A stretch of DNA of 64,000 bases from Muricea muricata (taxonomy: Eukaryota; Cnidaria; Anthozoa; Malacalcyonacea; Plexauridae), in assembly GCA_963855995.1 (NCBI GenBank), contig OY979716.1, forward strand, positions 93,069,369-93,133,368. Direction: 5' to 3'. This document shows positions 12,423 through 24,949 of the stretch, piece by piece. The position numbers and the translations under genes were made by a program. Positions within the stretch are counted from its first letter, which is position 1, and each line of letters opens with the position of its first letter. The notes under the pieces are model-generated. The model ran no database searches and was not told where the DNA came from. It saw nothing but the letters and a program-made list of their open reading frames with translations.

Positions 12423-12908
12423 TTCTCTATATATATGTATGCTAGTTTCTATTTTAGCTGGTGCGTTCTAGCTGCAGCCTGCAAGATTAGCCTACACGAT
12501 CGAACGATCTTCTATGGAGCAAGGACGTATGGAATGCACTTTGTTTTGTTTTTTAGCTTTATGTTTGTCTGGTTTGTTTTGATAGTCCAGAATTTTAACT
12601 CCCTCAGTTTTAAAAAGAACCTCGTCAAAGCTAATTCTATATTCTGTTGTCTCTTCCAGGTCTTGCCATCGTATACGGTGTTTCTTATCATTCCCCTTGC
12701 TGTCAAAAGTATTAATCAAATTCACCGGTTATTATCCCTTAAATAAAATAAAACAGCTGCCTAAGTCAGAAAAAGTCGGAAAATCACCTCAATTAAAGAT
12801 CACAATATTTTATTGCACGCAATATTCGAATTTCGAATAATTTAAAATTGACGAAAATCTATATTGTATAACCAAAAAATCTGAAAACCAAATACCATTT
12901 TTAGATCT
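12423..12908. other. No gene recognised
   Basis: Overlapping open frames on both strands (12357-12746 and 12492-12725) show no domain. Nothing else is seen. Confidence 0.35.
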
Positions 12909-15665
12909 TTTATTTATTTATTTTATTTATTTATTTAACTTTAGCCGTAAACACAAACATAAACACAATAATTATATAAACAAGAAAACGGCTCAGGAAC
13001 ACTACCACAGCGTGAGGCAATTACGTTAGTGACCTGTTACAGAACAAATATAGAATGTCACGTAAAGTACAATAACAAGAAATAAGATTGCAGCATGATA
13101 ACTTTTACACCCAACGGAGAGGACACTACAGAGTCACACTACACACAACACCAAATGCTAATATTATAGTTGGGTTTAAAGATTAAAAAAATTGTGCTGC
13201 AATGAACAATTATTAAAAACAACCTTTCTTTCTTCCTGCAAGCTGTTCTGCTTTATGACACTTTACACAAACTGATTTCCAAGTCTGAATATTGTCCTGA
13301 CCAAATACAGTCAGTGTGGCTGAGTAGTAGTAGTTGTACAGAAATGCTTTGAACGTCAGAAATGACATGTCCGGAGCTCATCAGGAAGGGTGTTCCATAC
13401 TCGCGATACTCGTACGAAGTTACTGTTCTGGTGACACAATGTTCTAACTTTCGGGATGCTGTATGTAATTATAGAGTTATTAGTTGAGCGTAGATTGAAG
13501 GTGGTGGTCAGACTGTCAATTTGTTCCGGTAAGATGTCAGATTTAATTCAACCATGTGTGCATTTGAATAGAAAGAGGATGTCCAGGTACTCATGCCAGT
13601 AGCAGAGGGGTAGTAGTTTTAAGGTAACGAGTCTTGATTTATAGGATTCATCCGTTCTGAAGGGAAGAGCCAGTATAAATTTTGTTGCTCGACGTTGGAT
13701 GCGTTCAAGTTCCATGCACATGGTCATATTTTGTTGACTCCAAATCTGTGAGGCATATGCAAGATGGGATCTTACAAGTGTTAAATATAGACAGCGCCTG
13801 GTGTTCACGTTCAAGAGTTTTACCGTTAATCGTTCGAACATGCCTAGTATATGTGCTTGTTCCATTTCAGATCAGAAGAAAAGGTAACCCCGAGATCTCT
13901 CTGTGTATCAACGTGCTGCATAATTTCACTATTAATAGTGTATTCGACTACAATGGATGATGCTTTCGTGTGACGCTGAGTACTTTACATTTTTGGGGAT
14001 TGAATTTAAGTCTCCAACTCAAAGCCCATTTCTCTACATTTCTGGCTTCGGTTTTAAGAGCACATGCATCAGCTGGAGATTCAACTACGGAAAAGCACTT
14101 TGTGTCATCAGCGAATAAGGAGATACCAACGGATGGTGAGGATATTGATGATGGAAGGTCATTTACCTAAATCAAGAAGAGAAGGGGTCCAAGTATTGAT
14201 CCTTGAGGAGCACCGGCAGAAATAGGAAGAGTATCTGATATGACACCGTTGAGTATTACACGTTGTTGGCGCCCTGTCAAGTAATTTTTGAACCATTGTA
14301 AAATATTGCCAGTAAGTCCGAATTGAGAGAGTTTATTTAGAAGAAGATTATGATCCGCAGTATCAAACGCTTTCGCAATACCGAAGTACAGGATATCAGT
14401 TTGCTTTCCTGAATCCAGATTTTGACTGATACGGTGAAGAGCGGAAAGGAGCTGGCCGGTACAAGATTTTCCTCTCAGGAAACCATGCTGTGCAAGGGAT
14501 ATCATCTTCTGAATATGATCCACCAAATGATTATAAATGCAGCGTTCCAAGACTTTTGCAATAACGCACAACAAGGAAATTGGTCTGTAGTTTTCCACAA
14601 AACTTTTATCTCCCTTTTTGTGAATTGGAATTAAGTTGGGTAGTTTCCATTCTGATAGAAGGGTACCACGCTGTAGTGATTTATTAAAAAACCATGTTAA
14701 CGATGTTGTGATGCTGGTTGCGCATTCTTTTAACAAGCGGATTGATACATTATCAGGCCCAGAGGCCTTCTTTGGATCAAGGTGGAATAAGACATCGTAC
14801 ACTTCACTTGGATCTAAGATAATGTCAGAAATAAATTCGGCTGATATAGGTGAAGTGGGGATTGGATTCTCATCAGCTTTGTTCAAAAACACGGAGTAGA
14901 AGTATTCATTAAACATGTCAGCAGCTTGATTTGATGTTTGTGAAGTTATACGCGGGGAGTCAGGATTGTCTGCAGCGGTGGATACATGCTGTGGAATGCC
15001 ACTGGACTTGGTGGACGTTTTGAAAAAGAACCAGAAGAGTTTGGGGTTGGAAGGTAGATTGTTACTGAGAGAAGCGAAGAAATTTTCACGACTTTCTTTG
15101 ATAAGTCTCTTTGAGGTGTGGCGGAGGTTCTTGTATTTCTCTAACAGGGCAACGGAATTCTTGCGACGGACTTTTTGCCGTATTGTTTCTTTCTTTTTGA
15201 GGAGCGAAATTATTGCAGGTGTAATCCAGGGTGGATTGTATCTCCCTTTCACGATCTTTCTTGGAATATACTCATTAGCCATCGCGAGAAAAGTGTCTCT
15301 CCATAAATTCCATTCGTTGTTAATGTCCGAGGTGCTTTTGGAGCTTGTGAATTCGAAATCAATGTTCATCAAGTTACGGTTCATTTCTTCAAAATTTGCA
15401 CGTCTGTAGTCGTAACCGGTCTTTTTAGTTTCTGAGCAGGCGTTAGAGTAACTTGCAAGTCGAACAATGCGCATTTGTGGTGAGAAAACAATTTTAATGC
15501 GTATGGATCAATCACTTCAATGTTGTTAATGGTATCTGGGATATTTGTGATTATAAGATCCAGAACACTAGTTTCTCTTGTTGGGATGTCAACCAATTGA
15601 CTTAGGTAATGATCAGATATAATGTTATAGAAAAATCTTTCGGATTCACCATTTGGTATTACCAT
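12909..15665 (-). mobile_element. 5'-truncated APE-type LINE (CR1/L2/jockey-like)
   Basis: The element reads on the minus strand and ends in a (TAAA)n-like tail at 12909-12939. From 15665 it has the end of an AP endonuclease domain, then reverse transcriptase (15474-14167) with the PKKASGPDNVS, LIPIHKKGD and QGSILGPLLFL motifs, then FADDTK after a stop codon at 14167-14169, then the usual C-terminal region (RCLYLTLVRSHLAYA, 13865-13548; VSRVWNTLPDEL near 13380). In motif A the catalytic Asp is replaced by Gly (YFGIAKAFD). The element is dead. Confidence 0.85.
14167..15474 (-). pseudogene. LINE reverse transcriptase fragment
   Basis: 435 codons covering the region before RT and RT motifs 0 to B. 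The frame ends at a TAG just before the VNDLP stretch that normally follows without a break, and the FADD motif lies beyond it in the same frame. Motif A has Gly for Asp, so the enzyme would be inactive even if the stop were read through. Confidence 0.8.
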
Positions 15666-17775
15666 GTTTTCGGACCATCTTAAAGAAGACTATGTCTTTC
15701 CTGTAATTGGACGTCAAACATTTGGTTTATCAAAATGTGATCCTTTCATGTGTCATATGCCGATCGTGCTCCTGAGATATTTATGAAAATTACATGCGTT
15801 TTCTGACTCTTGCCCAAGGCGGTAATGTGGCTACCGAATTTTCTTGATCAAAGATGGCGTAAATATGAAATTTATAGCAACGTTGTAAGTTGCTAAAAAT
15901 TTGTAGGCTGTTGGACAATTGATTTGGCAGCAATTGCCGGATATTGGCCGATATGTAGACACCAATGTTAGTCACTTTGTTTTCATACTACTTCAGAAAC
16001 ACATTAATCAGTATTACGATATTAGCTATCACAATAGAGAACTGAACAACTTCGATAACAAGCACGCAATTCAAACAATTCCTTAAAATTTGAACTAACG
16101 AACAGAGTTTTAATGTAACTTGATATTCGTTCAGATGAGCTATAGTATTTAACAAAGCTTATTTGAATTTATACTAGCATGCATGTGTATTTCAAGCGGT
16201 GTGATTGCAATCATAATTTCAAATAACAATAACCGGACCGGGAAACCCTTTTATTAGGTGATTGAAATCACCGCTAAGAAATATATGAAATACAAACGTA
16301 TTGCGGGCTCGTCGTGGCCTTCAAAATAAATGGTTGCTTCCACCACGACAACGTCCATATTCTAATCTATAAAATTTATGGCGAAGGAATAATCAACAAT
16401 GGAAGCACAACAATCTGTATTCACTCTCACAATGTTTATTGTCGTTTTGTGTCCCGCTACTTGTCAACATTTGGTAGACCTTAAAAACATTTAACCTCGC
16501 ATTTCTAGTAGCTTGTAATGCTTTTTTTTCTTTTTAAAATAATACAGGTACAAGAGCTAAAATGTGTTATTATTATTGAATGATACGCAGGAATTAAACG
16601 TATTTCATTTGACGATATATCGCAAAAAATAATGGCGCACATAACTTCCGAAAGATTGCGAAACTTCCAGTAGTCGGAACTCGCCGCTATTCTGTTGTTA
16701 CGCGTATACGCTGACTGTTGTGTTCAGCAGCACTCGCTAGCTAGATTATAAATACGTCAAAGTTTTTTTTTGCTTTTTAGTGTTGTTGTATGAACCTTTG
16801 GCAAAATCAGATTGAAATCCAGGATGAAATATCTTGCAATGCCGTGTTTTTATCCATAGATATCACTCATGCATATTATACACGTGCCTAGTTGAATAGT
16901 CAAGATTCGGGGTGTTTAGCAACACTGTATATATACATATGCTATATGACAACTATTATGTAGTCATTAGACGCCAAAGTGCTCAATTAAATACCTTCTC
17001 CGTCTGTACGAACAACAGCATACGCTGTTGTAAAACTAAATTCTAGTGAACTCTATTATTTTATTAGAACTTTGTAATGATAAGTTGATAACCGATTCAG
17101 ACAACGCATTCGAAATTTACATCACTCCCCGGAGTTTACACTGCGACTGACTGACTCACTGACTAACTGACTGATGTGAATTTTCGCCACGGCGTTGATG
17201 AACGTTTGCAATTAAAACGGAAGAAAAACTTAACAGTATACAAAGTTTCATATCGCAAAGCGAAATATCTGGAACAAAATTTTGACATGCAGATTCTATA
17301 TGGGAGATAAGCAAAATTGAATGCGTTGCAAAACTTTGAGATAAATTTCTCTCAATGCTCACATTAAAATTGCTGATGCGCTGGCTCGCCCGGTTGCTTA
17401 AGGCTCGCGCGCTCCGTATAGCTACAAGGAAGTAAGAATAGACCTTTTTCAATAGTGTGGAGCAAAAAGAGAAAAAAAATAGGGAAATTAAACTGAAAAA
17501 GCATGCTGTGCTCTGTGAGAAAACGTGGAAGAATTTATAATAGCTAAATTATTGGTCGAATAAATTTTTCGACATGGATGATCTACTTACTCTCTGTCTA
17601 TAAAGATCCTGTTCACATACATTTAAAGTCAATTCAAGTTTGTAGCATGCTTTTGTTGTGACATTCAGGACCGGCGTTAGAACGTTAATTTGAGAAGTGT
17701 GTGTTGGGGGGGAGAAGCCGACACTGGTGACATTCAAACTGAACAATCAATTATATTTTGAGCAATTCTCAACAT
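15666..17775. other. No gene; 3' flank of copy 1 begins near 17540
   Basis: AT-rich intergenic DNA. A short imperfect (ACTG)n run lies at 17140-17175. From about 17540 the sequence matches the 3' flank of copy 6 (60590 onward). Confidence 0.4.
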
Positions 17776-17781
17776 TTTATT
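17776..17781 (-). terminator. Polyadenylation signal of copy 1
   Basis: AATAAA on the minus strand about 110 nt after the stop codon. The same hexamer is conserved at the matching place in copy 6 (60755-60760). A second AATAAA at 17831-17836 is closer but not conserved in copy 6. Confidence 0.5.
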
Positions 17782-17891
17782 AAGTAATCTTTTTTTTTAT
17801 ATTTGGGTAGTTTTCATTGAGTAAATTATGTTTATTACAGTCAACAGCAACATGTCCACTGCACGGGAGATTATTGACACGTCGTGTAGTT

Positions 17892-19427
17892 CTAACAATT
17901 CGCGAGGATACCAATACATATGAATACAATAGTGGGAGTTGGTCCATTTGGACCTTGTAGACATGGCGCGCTAAAAAGAGTACAACATTATTCAACAAGT
18001 ATACAAGTATAACATTGATTCACTCTTTTTATTTATCATATTGATACGTATTTCATAGAAATTCTACATTATTCAAAGCTGTTGTACAAAACAAACAGAA
18101 AAATGGCCTACCACTTTTGCATGAAGCCACAGGGTCTTGTACGGCAGTCACGAAGGTTTGTAAATGGATTGTAACCTCTTGCAAACACTGGATTATGTTC
18201 CTGTAAATTAATGTTGGGATAGAAACGTGAGGTTTTTAGAGAAAAAAAACTTCAGACTTTTTCTGTTATGATTTTCCATGACAAAATTAGTGGTCTAATC
18301 CGTGAAATTAGCTAGCAAAGCACATAGATATAAGCGGTTGAAAGTTTCAAAACTAATATTGCCTGGGTTGATACTTTAAGAAAAAAAACATAGGCTAAAT
18401 CAATTTACATATAGTATTATAAATCTACTAGAAATACATGCATGCAGCAACCCCTCGCCACTAACTAAGAGCATGCAACTATATTTTCGGAATTACATGA
18501 AGTACTTGTATAGGTTGTTCTCATAGCAACACGGCAATTGTTATTCTTTCTGTATATTTTTTCAAAATGACAAAATATCAGTTTTTAATCCTTGTTTTAT
18601 TGACAATTTTTTAAATGGCACAACATTTGTCATCAGTATGTTATTACGCCTAATGTAAGCTTAAATTTGGTATAAAATACGACCTATTAATTACATTAGT
18701 AATAAGAAGGCAGTCTTGCATTTACAAAACCTAAACTTACTCTGGAATTTAAACAGTGAATAGACTGGGTGAGTACGGCTACGCCGGCCTTTATAAAACA
18801 TTAAAACACAAGTATGAATACGCATTATCAACAAACTTGCCTTGTGTTTCACGCTAGAGTAAATTCTTGGCGCTTCTCTGTATTTTCCCCGAATTAATCT
18901 CTCTTCAAGAGTCTTGTGGCAGTCGTTTTCGTCTTATTTCTCGCCTTTTTGGATGCCTTAAGTGTTTGCTACTCCTGATAGTCCGCCATATTCCTGAGAT
19001 CAGAAATGACCACCCTTCGTTGGTTGTGGAAGTTGCCAAATCTTTTTGCAAAAATACAAAATATTGTAGTGCAATATAGTCCGCCATATTTTTGAGATCA
19101 GTGATGACCACCCACTCCCACTCCCACTCACCGCCACCCTGGAAACACGCGCCCGCAATATTTGATGAACTTCAGACTTCGCTATGCTTTCCTTTTCCCG
19201 GGTGTAAATAGCCGTGCGGAATTAGTACCCTCGCACGTCGCTTCGCGCCGTTGGCTCGGGGATCATAAAATGGTGCATCAAGAAAAACAAATATTCAATA
19301 TTTCAGAAATTTTTGTCATTTCTATATAACATGTTGTCAAGCGGTCCTAAACCTCAGAGTTGATAGGCTTCGATGTCACCAAATAAATCAGCAATGTTAT
19401 CACCACTGTTATCAGTAAAGTTCTCAT
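17892..19427 (-). CDS. Secreted six-cysteine peptide, copy 1 (type A)
   Basis: A four-exon gene. Exon 1 (about 19855-19790) is 5'UTR and ends CAT|GTAAGT. Exon 2 (19428-19353; ATG at 19427) encodes a 25-residue signal segment (MRTLLITVVITLLIYLVTS, then KPINSE). Exon 3 is 18200-18112, preceded by TTTACAG. Exon 4 is 17970-17892, preceded by TTTTTAG. All three introns are GT-AG. Exon 3 ends in a split codon (TG|gtaggc) completed by C to give Cys. The product is 80 residues, with a linker containing PVFARGY and cysteines spaced x4, x5, x2, x14, x6. The first half (DCRTRPC..) recalls an EGF module, but the second half does not fit one. No known family was recognised. It is probably exported and disulphide-bonded; function unknown. 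Confidence 0.78.
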
Positions 19428-20535
19428 TCTAAATAATTCAAATTATGCAATTAACTTTAAAATTAACAAGACAAGTTGGAATAATTAATGCAAGTACTAC
19501 GTTTCTCTTATTAATTGGGAGCCTCCACTGAACACAGCAGTTTTTGGCGTGCAGTTTAGAGATCAAAACAAGAAACGAAAATCCATAACGATAGATGTTT
19601 TTTCGAATTGATATTTCTTACAAAATGTGTCTGTTATTTCAAATAACAGCAGGAGGCATACATAAAAAAGAATGTAACTGCAAATAAGCTCAGAGGCCAT
19701 ATGGTAAACCGATGCTGAAAAAGAAACCGATATTCAGAATACAAAAAGCACATACAATAATACTGTAGTGTACACGCAGAACAACTTACATGATTGCGAG
19801 TATGATCTTTGTGCTAAGTCAGAAATAATAACTTATTTGATTTTCAACTCCAGATTGATATTTAGAAATAGTTAGGCACATTATATAGTCCTTGCCATCG
19901 TACCAATATGTTTGACGTCAATTGCTAATTTTCCTTGTATATTGACTATAGTTGAATTATACGGGGAGGTGTCTTTGAGACAGAGGCGAAAACAGCCAGA
20001 AAAAAATTGGTCAAGCTCTGAAAATTTTAAATCAACATTATTATTAGTCATTTCTTTACAAATTGTTACTTTTTACAGAGCATATAAAAAGTTTTCACCT
20101 GATTTCATGGCCGCCATGCTGGTGTTTTAAAAAAGATTTTTAAATCCATTCATTTGAAAGGTATGTCAATATGGGCGCCAAATTCGTTGTTGTTTTAACC
20201 CGCAGCGAATGGATGCCAACTCTGTGTAAGAACGAAAGTATTTAGTGTATTTAGTAATTGTAAGGATTTCCATGTTACTGTTTAGAGATAGGAAGAAATT
20301 ATATTTGGCTGGCCTCAGAAGGTCAGTTTTCAATATCACTGCCTTTTCATATCATGAAAAAAGAAAAAAAAACTTAGAAAAAAATTAAAAGGAGAAAGGG
20401 TTAACCCGGAACTTGGCACCAAGACACTTGAGCTATACAAGGCTCGCTAAATTTTGAGGTGTAGGGACTATATTTATAGTGCTATGTACACGTAATGATC
20501 TGAAATTATACATTCTGCAACTGCAATTTGATTCT
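19290..20535. repeat. Duplication segment A, first unit
   Basis: Matches 47365-48530 in the same orientation at high identity, from the signal exon of copy 1 through its promoter and 600 bp upstream. Beyond the promoter no gene is seen; a 63-codon open frame shared with copy 4's flank (48261-48452) is not intact in this copy. Confidence 0.8.
19881..19887 (-). promoter_or_regulatory. TATA box of copy 1
   Basis: TATATAA on the minus strand, about 30 bp before the inferred start of exon 1. Conserved in copies 2, 4, 5 and 6. Confidence 0.6.
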
Positions 20536-21128
20536 TGGTCCAGCGTGATATAACTTTTCCTTTGGGGCTAATGTAAGTTTCCTTTCCATTTCACAATGTG
20601 CCCTCTCGGTCCTGGTAATATGGCCTCAACATGGACAGGTCATGAAACGATAGAGAATTTGGCTACCCAAAACGGTGGCGTTGATAAAGATGTTGTTATA
20701 AACAATATAGTCGAACTCTAAAACAAAAACGACTGCATAGTATGCTGCATGAAATTTTTAAACAGCTACGTTGCTTGCATCATTTTCACGGGCTCTGTCT
20801 ATTAGACAACGCCAACTGTAAAACGTGTAGCAATATAATCGTGTTCAAAACAAATGTAATTAATTATTATTCACAAGGCAGATAAAGTTTCATGATATTT
20901 GCTTCAAATATATGAAAATTTATTTCAGTTTTTCCATGCCGTTCTGTTGTCGATTGCCAAACCCTGTTATATCGTCAAGAAATTAAATTTCCTTTTCTGA
21001 ATAAAATTTTACTAAGTTCTAAAGAAAAAATACGCACATGCACGCGCATTGTTATTACGTTGTAATACGATCAAACTTTCGTGACAAAACGTACAGCAAA
21101 GTTTTGCAAGTTCTTAATTTCCCATTAA

Positions 21129-21646
21129 AGGGAAATGGCAACAAAAATTTTTATCGGCTTATTTGAAAGAGACTCCAAAACAATATATTTTTCATTACAG
21201 AACTTTTATATCTGCCTTATTTAGTGAGATATTTTGACTTGAAATCTTTAGTTGTCCGCCATCTTGGATATTTGTAGATATGCATGATACGTCACAACTG
21301 GGGTCACGCAATTTTTTTTTCTTACGACACAATGATTAATCTTCTCCAATGACCACACACATGGTAAGTGTTTCGGATTTCAGCACGGACTGAAAAGATT
21401 TTAAATAATATTTGATTGTTGGTAGATATTTAGGAGAAGCTTTGAATGGCTTATCCCTATTAGTGACGTCACCAAAACATTGTTAATGAGGTTAAAAATT
21501 AATCCAAGATGGCGGACAGTTCGATTACTCAGGTGACAATATCTGCCAAAGTAAAACAGATATAAAAATTTGGTAAAAGACGTTTATAGATTACTTTTAG
21601 AGTCTCCTTCAAATGAGACCATAAAAATTTTTGCTGCCATTTCCCT
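21129..21646. mobile_element. TTAA-flanked MITE, 518 bp
   Basis: Inverted ends AGGGAAATGGCA(a/g)CAAAAATTTTTAT are bounded by TTAA at 21125-21128 and 21647-21650. The inner parts are also inverted (gtccgccatcttggat against atccaagatggcggac). TTAA duplication and AGG ends fit Kolobok or piggyBac type elements. The segment is absent from the matching place in the second unit (near 48540). Confidence 0.78.
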
Positions 21647-21817
21647 TTAATTGTAATTTTAGATATTTGTAGAATAACTCTCATTCAATCTAGAAATTGA
21701 AATGTTACGTTTCAATGCATAGTTAAAACATCATAATAAAAATAGATAAATAAATACACATGCTCAAGTATATAGTTTTTTAATAAACTTCTTCGAAACG
21801 TAGTCGTTCTTTTTGTC

Positions 21818-21859
21818 ATATATATATATATTTTTGTATATATATATATATATATATAC
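21818..21859. repeat. (TA)n microsatellite
   Basis: Two TA runs split by a short T-rich interruption. Confidence 0.9.
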
Positions 21860-22292
21860 TAGCTGAATATCTAAACGCTGTTTTAATTTGCTATTAGCTA
21901 TACTTGTAAATGAATATAGACCAAAGTTTCAAACTTTTAATTCAGGAAAATTTGAAAGATGCAAAATTTGAGTTATATTTACATCTGCAGGTCACTCACG
22001 TAGGTTAACATGAGCAGAACCAATGTGCAGAACAGAACATTATATCATCGTTAATCTTTCATAGATGTTGGTGTTCCTATACTAAATAATGAGCAATGAA
22101 TTGTCTTATGGTCATGAACAATGTAATTTGATGTAATGAGAACAAAAAACCATTGATCATTATTTGGATTACAAACGCCCAGCTATGAATTTATCAGATT
22201 TTGTGGCAACTGTCCATCAGATAATGACAGTATTTAAGCAGTATTCTCATATCAGGAACGCAGTATAAATTAAAAGCTGTGATTATCTATTT

Positions 22293-22482
22293 AACAAATA
22301 GATAACATTTTGCCGTTGTCTGTTCAGTTATAGATACACGGTATGACGTCATAATGTGGTAAGAACAAAAACGTGGCCCACAAGCCGCCTAGGCGAGTGG
22401 GTCACTGATGTTCTTACCACATTACAACGTCTACTGTGTATCTATAACTGAACAAACAACGGAAAAATGCTATCTATTTGTT
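22293..22482. repeat. 190-bp imperfect hairpin
   Basis: caaatagataacattttgcc at the left and its complement at the right continue through GTTCAGTTATAGATACAC and TAATGTGGTAAGAAC to a central cgcctaggcg palindrome. The following 250 bp carry CCAAT-like motifs and are GC-richer than the surroundings. Probably the terminal hairpin of a non-autonomous element that runs to about 22735. Confidence 0.55.
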
Positions 22483-22739
22483 TTATATAATAAAAATGTG
22501 AAAAATTTCGCCAAAATAAGCTTTGTAGTGCGACGAAAAGACTTTAGCACGCCATTTGACGTGATCGTGATCTACACAAAACAAAGCACGCCATTGTCTG
22601 CCGATAATTCTAAAATTGCTGTGATTGGTTTGTCGCTGAAATGGCGTCAGCGCGCGTCTGTCCTCTAATATATCACAGTTCTCGACCAATGAAAACCCAG
22701 AATGAACTCTGATTATTATATAATAAGGTTTATGCATTA

Positions 22740-23190
22740 GATGATACAGAATTGTTTAGTTGTAACAATATATTGGACCTTTGATTTCATTTTATCCTTT
22801 TCTGCAGTTTTCATGCTAATATTTGTGACATCAACACTTCTAGCCCTTAGGACATGATTATTAATGCAAATATTTTTATGCAAATATTTATACCTTCAAA
22901 GAGGGCGAGAACAATCTTAATAGACCAACATTTCGAAGCATCTTAAAAAAGCTACTTGTAGTAAATTCCTGTTAATGTAATGGTCGATTGCCTAAAATAC
23001 ACGACAATTATTCCTTGTAAAGAGTAATTAAAAGAAAAAGCTTTTGAAGAAGCCCGGATAAAAGCTATAAAAGCATGCATTTTACATGCTTTTTTCATAC
23101 ATCTTGTATATTAAGAAATATCTGACTGTATTGATATCGAGTTCCATCTATCAATAAGATAAGGAGCCATTTAAATGTTCTAGATCTTAC
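22740..23190. other. No gene recognised
   Basis: AT-rich. A short near-duplicate (ccatttaaatgttct.gatcttacg) at 23168-23237 precedes the Penelope-like fragment. Confidence 0.35.
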
Positions 23191-23194
23191 GACA

Positions 23195-24350
23195 GCCATT
23201 AAAAATAAGACAGCCATTTAAATGTTCTTGATCTTACGTTTCATTTGGTTGATGGCTATATTCAAACTGATGTTTATTCCAAGCCTACCGATAGCCATTT
23301 ATACCTCAAACCTACAAGTGCTCATCCTAAACATGTTTTTAAAGCTACTCCATATGGAGTAGCAGCCAGATTAAAGAGAAATTGTTCTAATGATGAATAC
23401 TTGACCCCGAGGTTGGAGGAATATAAGGGCTATCTGATTAAGCAAGGATACAAAAGGCAATTGGTTGATACACAGTTTGATAAGGTCAAAAAAATTCCTA
23501 GAGATGAATTGCTTAAAACTGGTAGTGATAAAATGAAAAAGATATTTCCTTTTGTGTTGAGATATAATCCTAATCTTCCTGATATCAATGCTATTTTAAA
23601 AAGGCATTGGCATATCTTTGAATCTTCACCTAAGTTGCAAGAAAGTTTTCCTAAAGATTCCATCATTGCTTCATTTCGTAGATCCGAAAATCTCAAGGAA
23701 ATTTTAGCTCCATCGAAATATAAAACAGATGTCGACAAATTTCATCGACCCAACACAAAGGGTTGTTCTGTTTGTGATCGTAAATGTGATTTATGCAAAA
23801 ACTATTTTGTGAAAGGTAAAACATTTCAAAGTTTTAAAACTAGCCGCACATATTTTATGAAATTTGATTTCCAATGTAGCATAGTCTATCTTATCTCTTG
23901 CAAAAGGTGTCATCTTCAATATGTGGGATCTACTAGGACAGAATTTAAAGTTAGATTTCGCAATCATAAATCAGCTATGCGCACTAATAAAAGAACATGT
24001 GAAGTGGTTATTCATTACAATAGTTCTCCACATGTTATGCAAGATTTTACATTTCAATGTATTGACAAAGTAGACCCTAAAACTGATCCGGATAGAATTG
24101 AAAAAATTTTAATAACTAAGGAAGCTTATTGGATGGCGCAGTTATTTTGCATCTTTCCTGATGGCCTGAACAAAAGACTTGAAATTCATTCTAACAAAAG
24201 AATTAATTATGGTAAATAAATCATACCCTATGGTATTTTAACTAGTTATCCATTGTTTACTAAGCGTATAAATAAGTGGAAATAGGTGTAGTTACCTTTA
24301 GATTGATGAAGGCTGTAGCCGAAAATTTAATAAAGTTTAGATATCAATTG
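23195..24350 (+). mobile_element. 5'-truncated Penelope-like element
   Basis: Contains the last part of the reverse transcriptase and a GIY-YIG endonuclease, followed by about 130 bp of 3' sequence with a short hairpin (GGCT-gt-AGCC) and a (TA)n tract. It is absent from the second duplication unit, so it inserted after the duplication or was lost there. Confidence 0.8.
23245..24219 (+). pseudogene. Penelope-like RT C-terminus plus GIY-YIG endonuclease
   Basis: 324 codons, open to the natural stop but lacking the catalytic RT core. Residues 8-60 match the RT end of Penelope-like elements (DVYSKPTDSHLYL, TPYGVAARLKRNCS). Around 173-187 is a CxxC...CxxC cluster (CSVCDRKCDLC), which occurs upstream of the endonuclease in some Penelope-like clades. 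The GIY-YIG core follows (VYLISCKRCHLQYVGST, about 213-232) with the Arg and His of FKVRFRNHKS. The endonuclease looks intact; without the RT palm the fragment cannot move by itself. Confidence 0.82.
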
Positions 24351-24391
24351 TAGGTTGTCAGAAATTGTTGTTGGTTCGCTTTTTTAAACTT

Positions 24392-24497
<106 letters not shown>

Positions 24498-24638
24498 AAG
24501 AATTAACTATACCAGATTGGTTACGAGACTTGTCAATGATTTTAGAGCGCTCAATACCATTACTGGTAGAGCGAATATATTTATTTATTTCGTAGACCTG
24601 CTGTGCTACTCCGAGTTTCACGCTATAAAGCGATCGTA

Positions 24639-24686
<48 letters not shown>
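24639..24686. repeat. (TA)n microsatellite at the edge of segment B
   Basis: TA repeat directly before the point where segment B begins. The second unit has a longer TA tract at the matching place (50437-50581). Confidence 0.95.
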
Positions 24687-24692
<6 letters not shown>

Positions 24693-24949
24693 GCATGTAA
24701 TCATTATCATTGCGGTGGCCACGTCCAACTGTCGTGGTCAACGTCGAAACGTCGTTGATTTCCGGTCGAAAAAGTAAATCGAATCAACGACATCATTACA
24801 TCGACGTCGATACGACGGCAAAATTTAAGCAACGGCAATAATCGTGAAAATGATGTTTAATTTATTTTTCATCCTTTTCATGCTGATGTCTTCTCTTCTG
24901 TCGTACAAGTTGGAATATCCTCTATATACTACAAGCCGGGATAAATGAT

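Noticed and set aside
18112..18200. Exon 3 read as a terminal exon ending in Trp-stop
   Set aside because: The stop lies inside a GTAG/GTAA donor, and an acceptor-preceded exon with matching phase and conserved cysteines follows in all four copies. Kept only as a possible retention product.
18979..19113. Two 36-bp direct repeats (tccgccatatt..gagatcag), as a possible CRISPR or satellite
   Set aside because: Only two imperfect units and a eukaryotic context.
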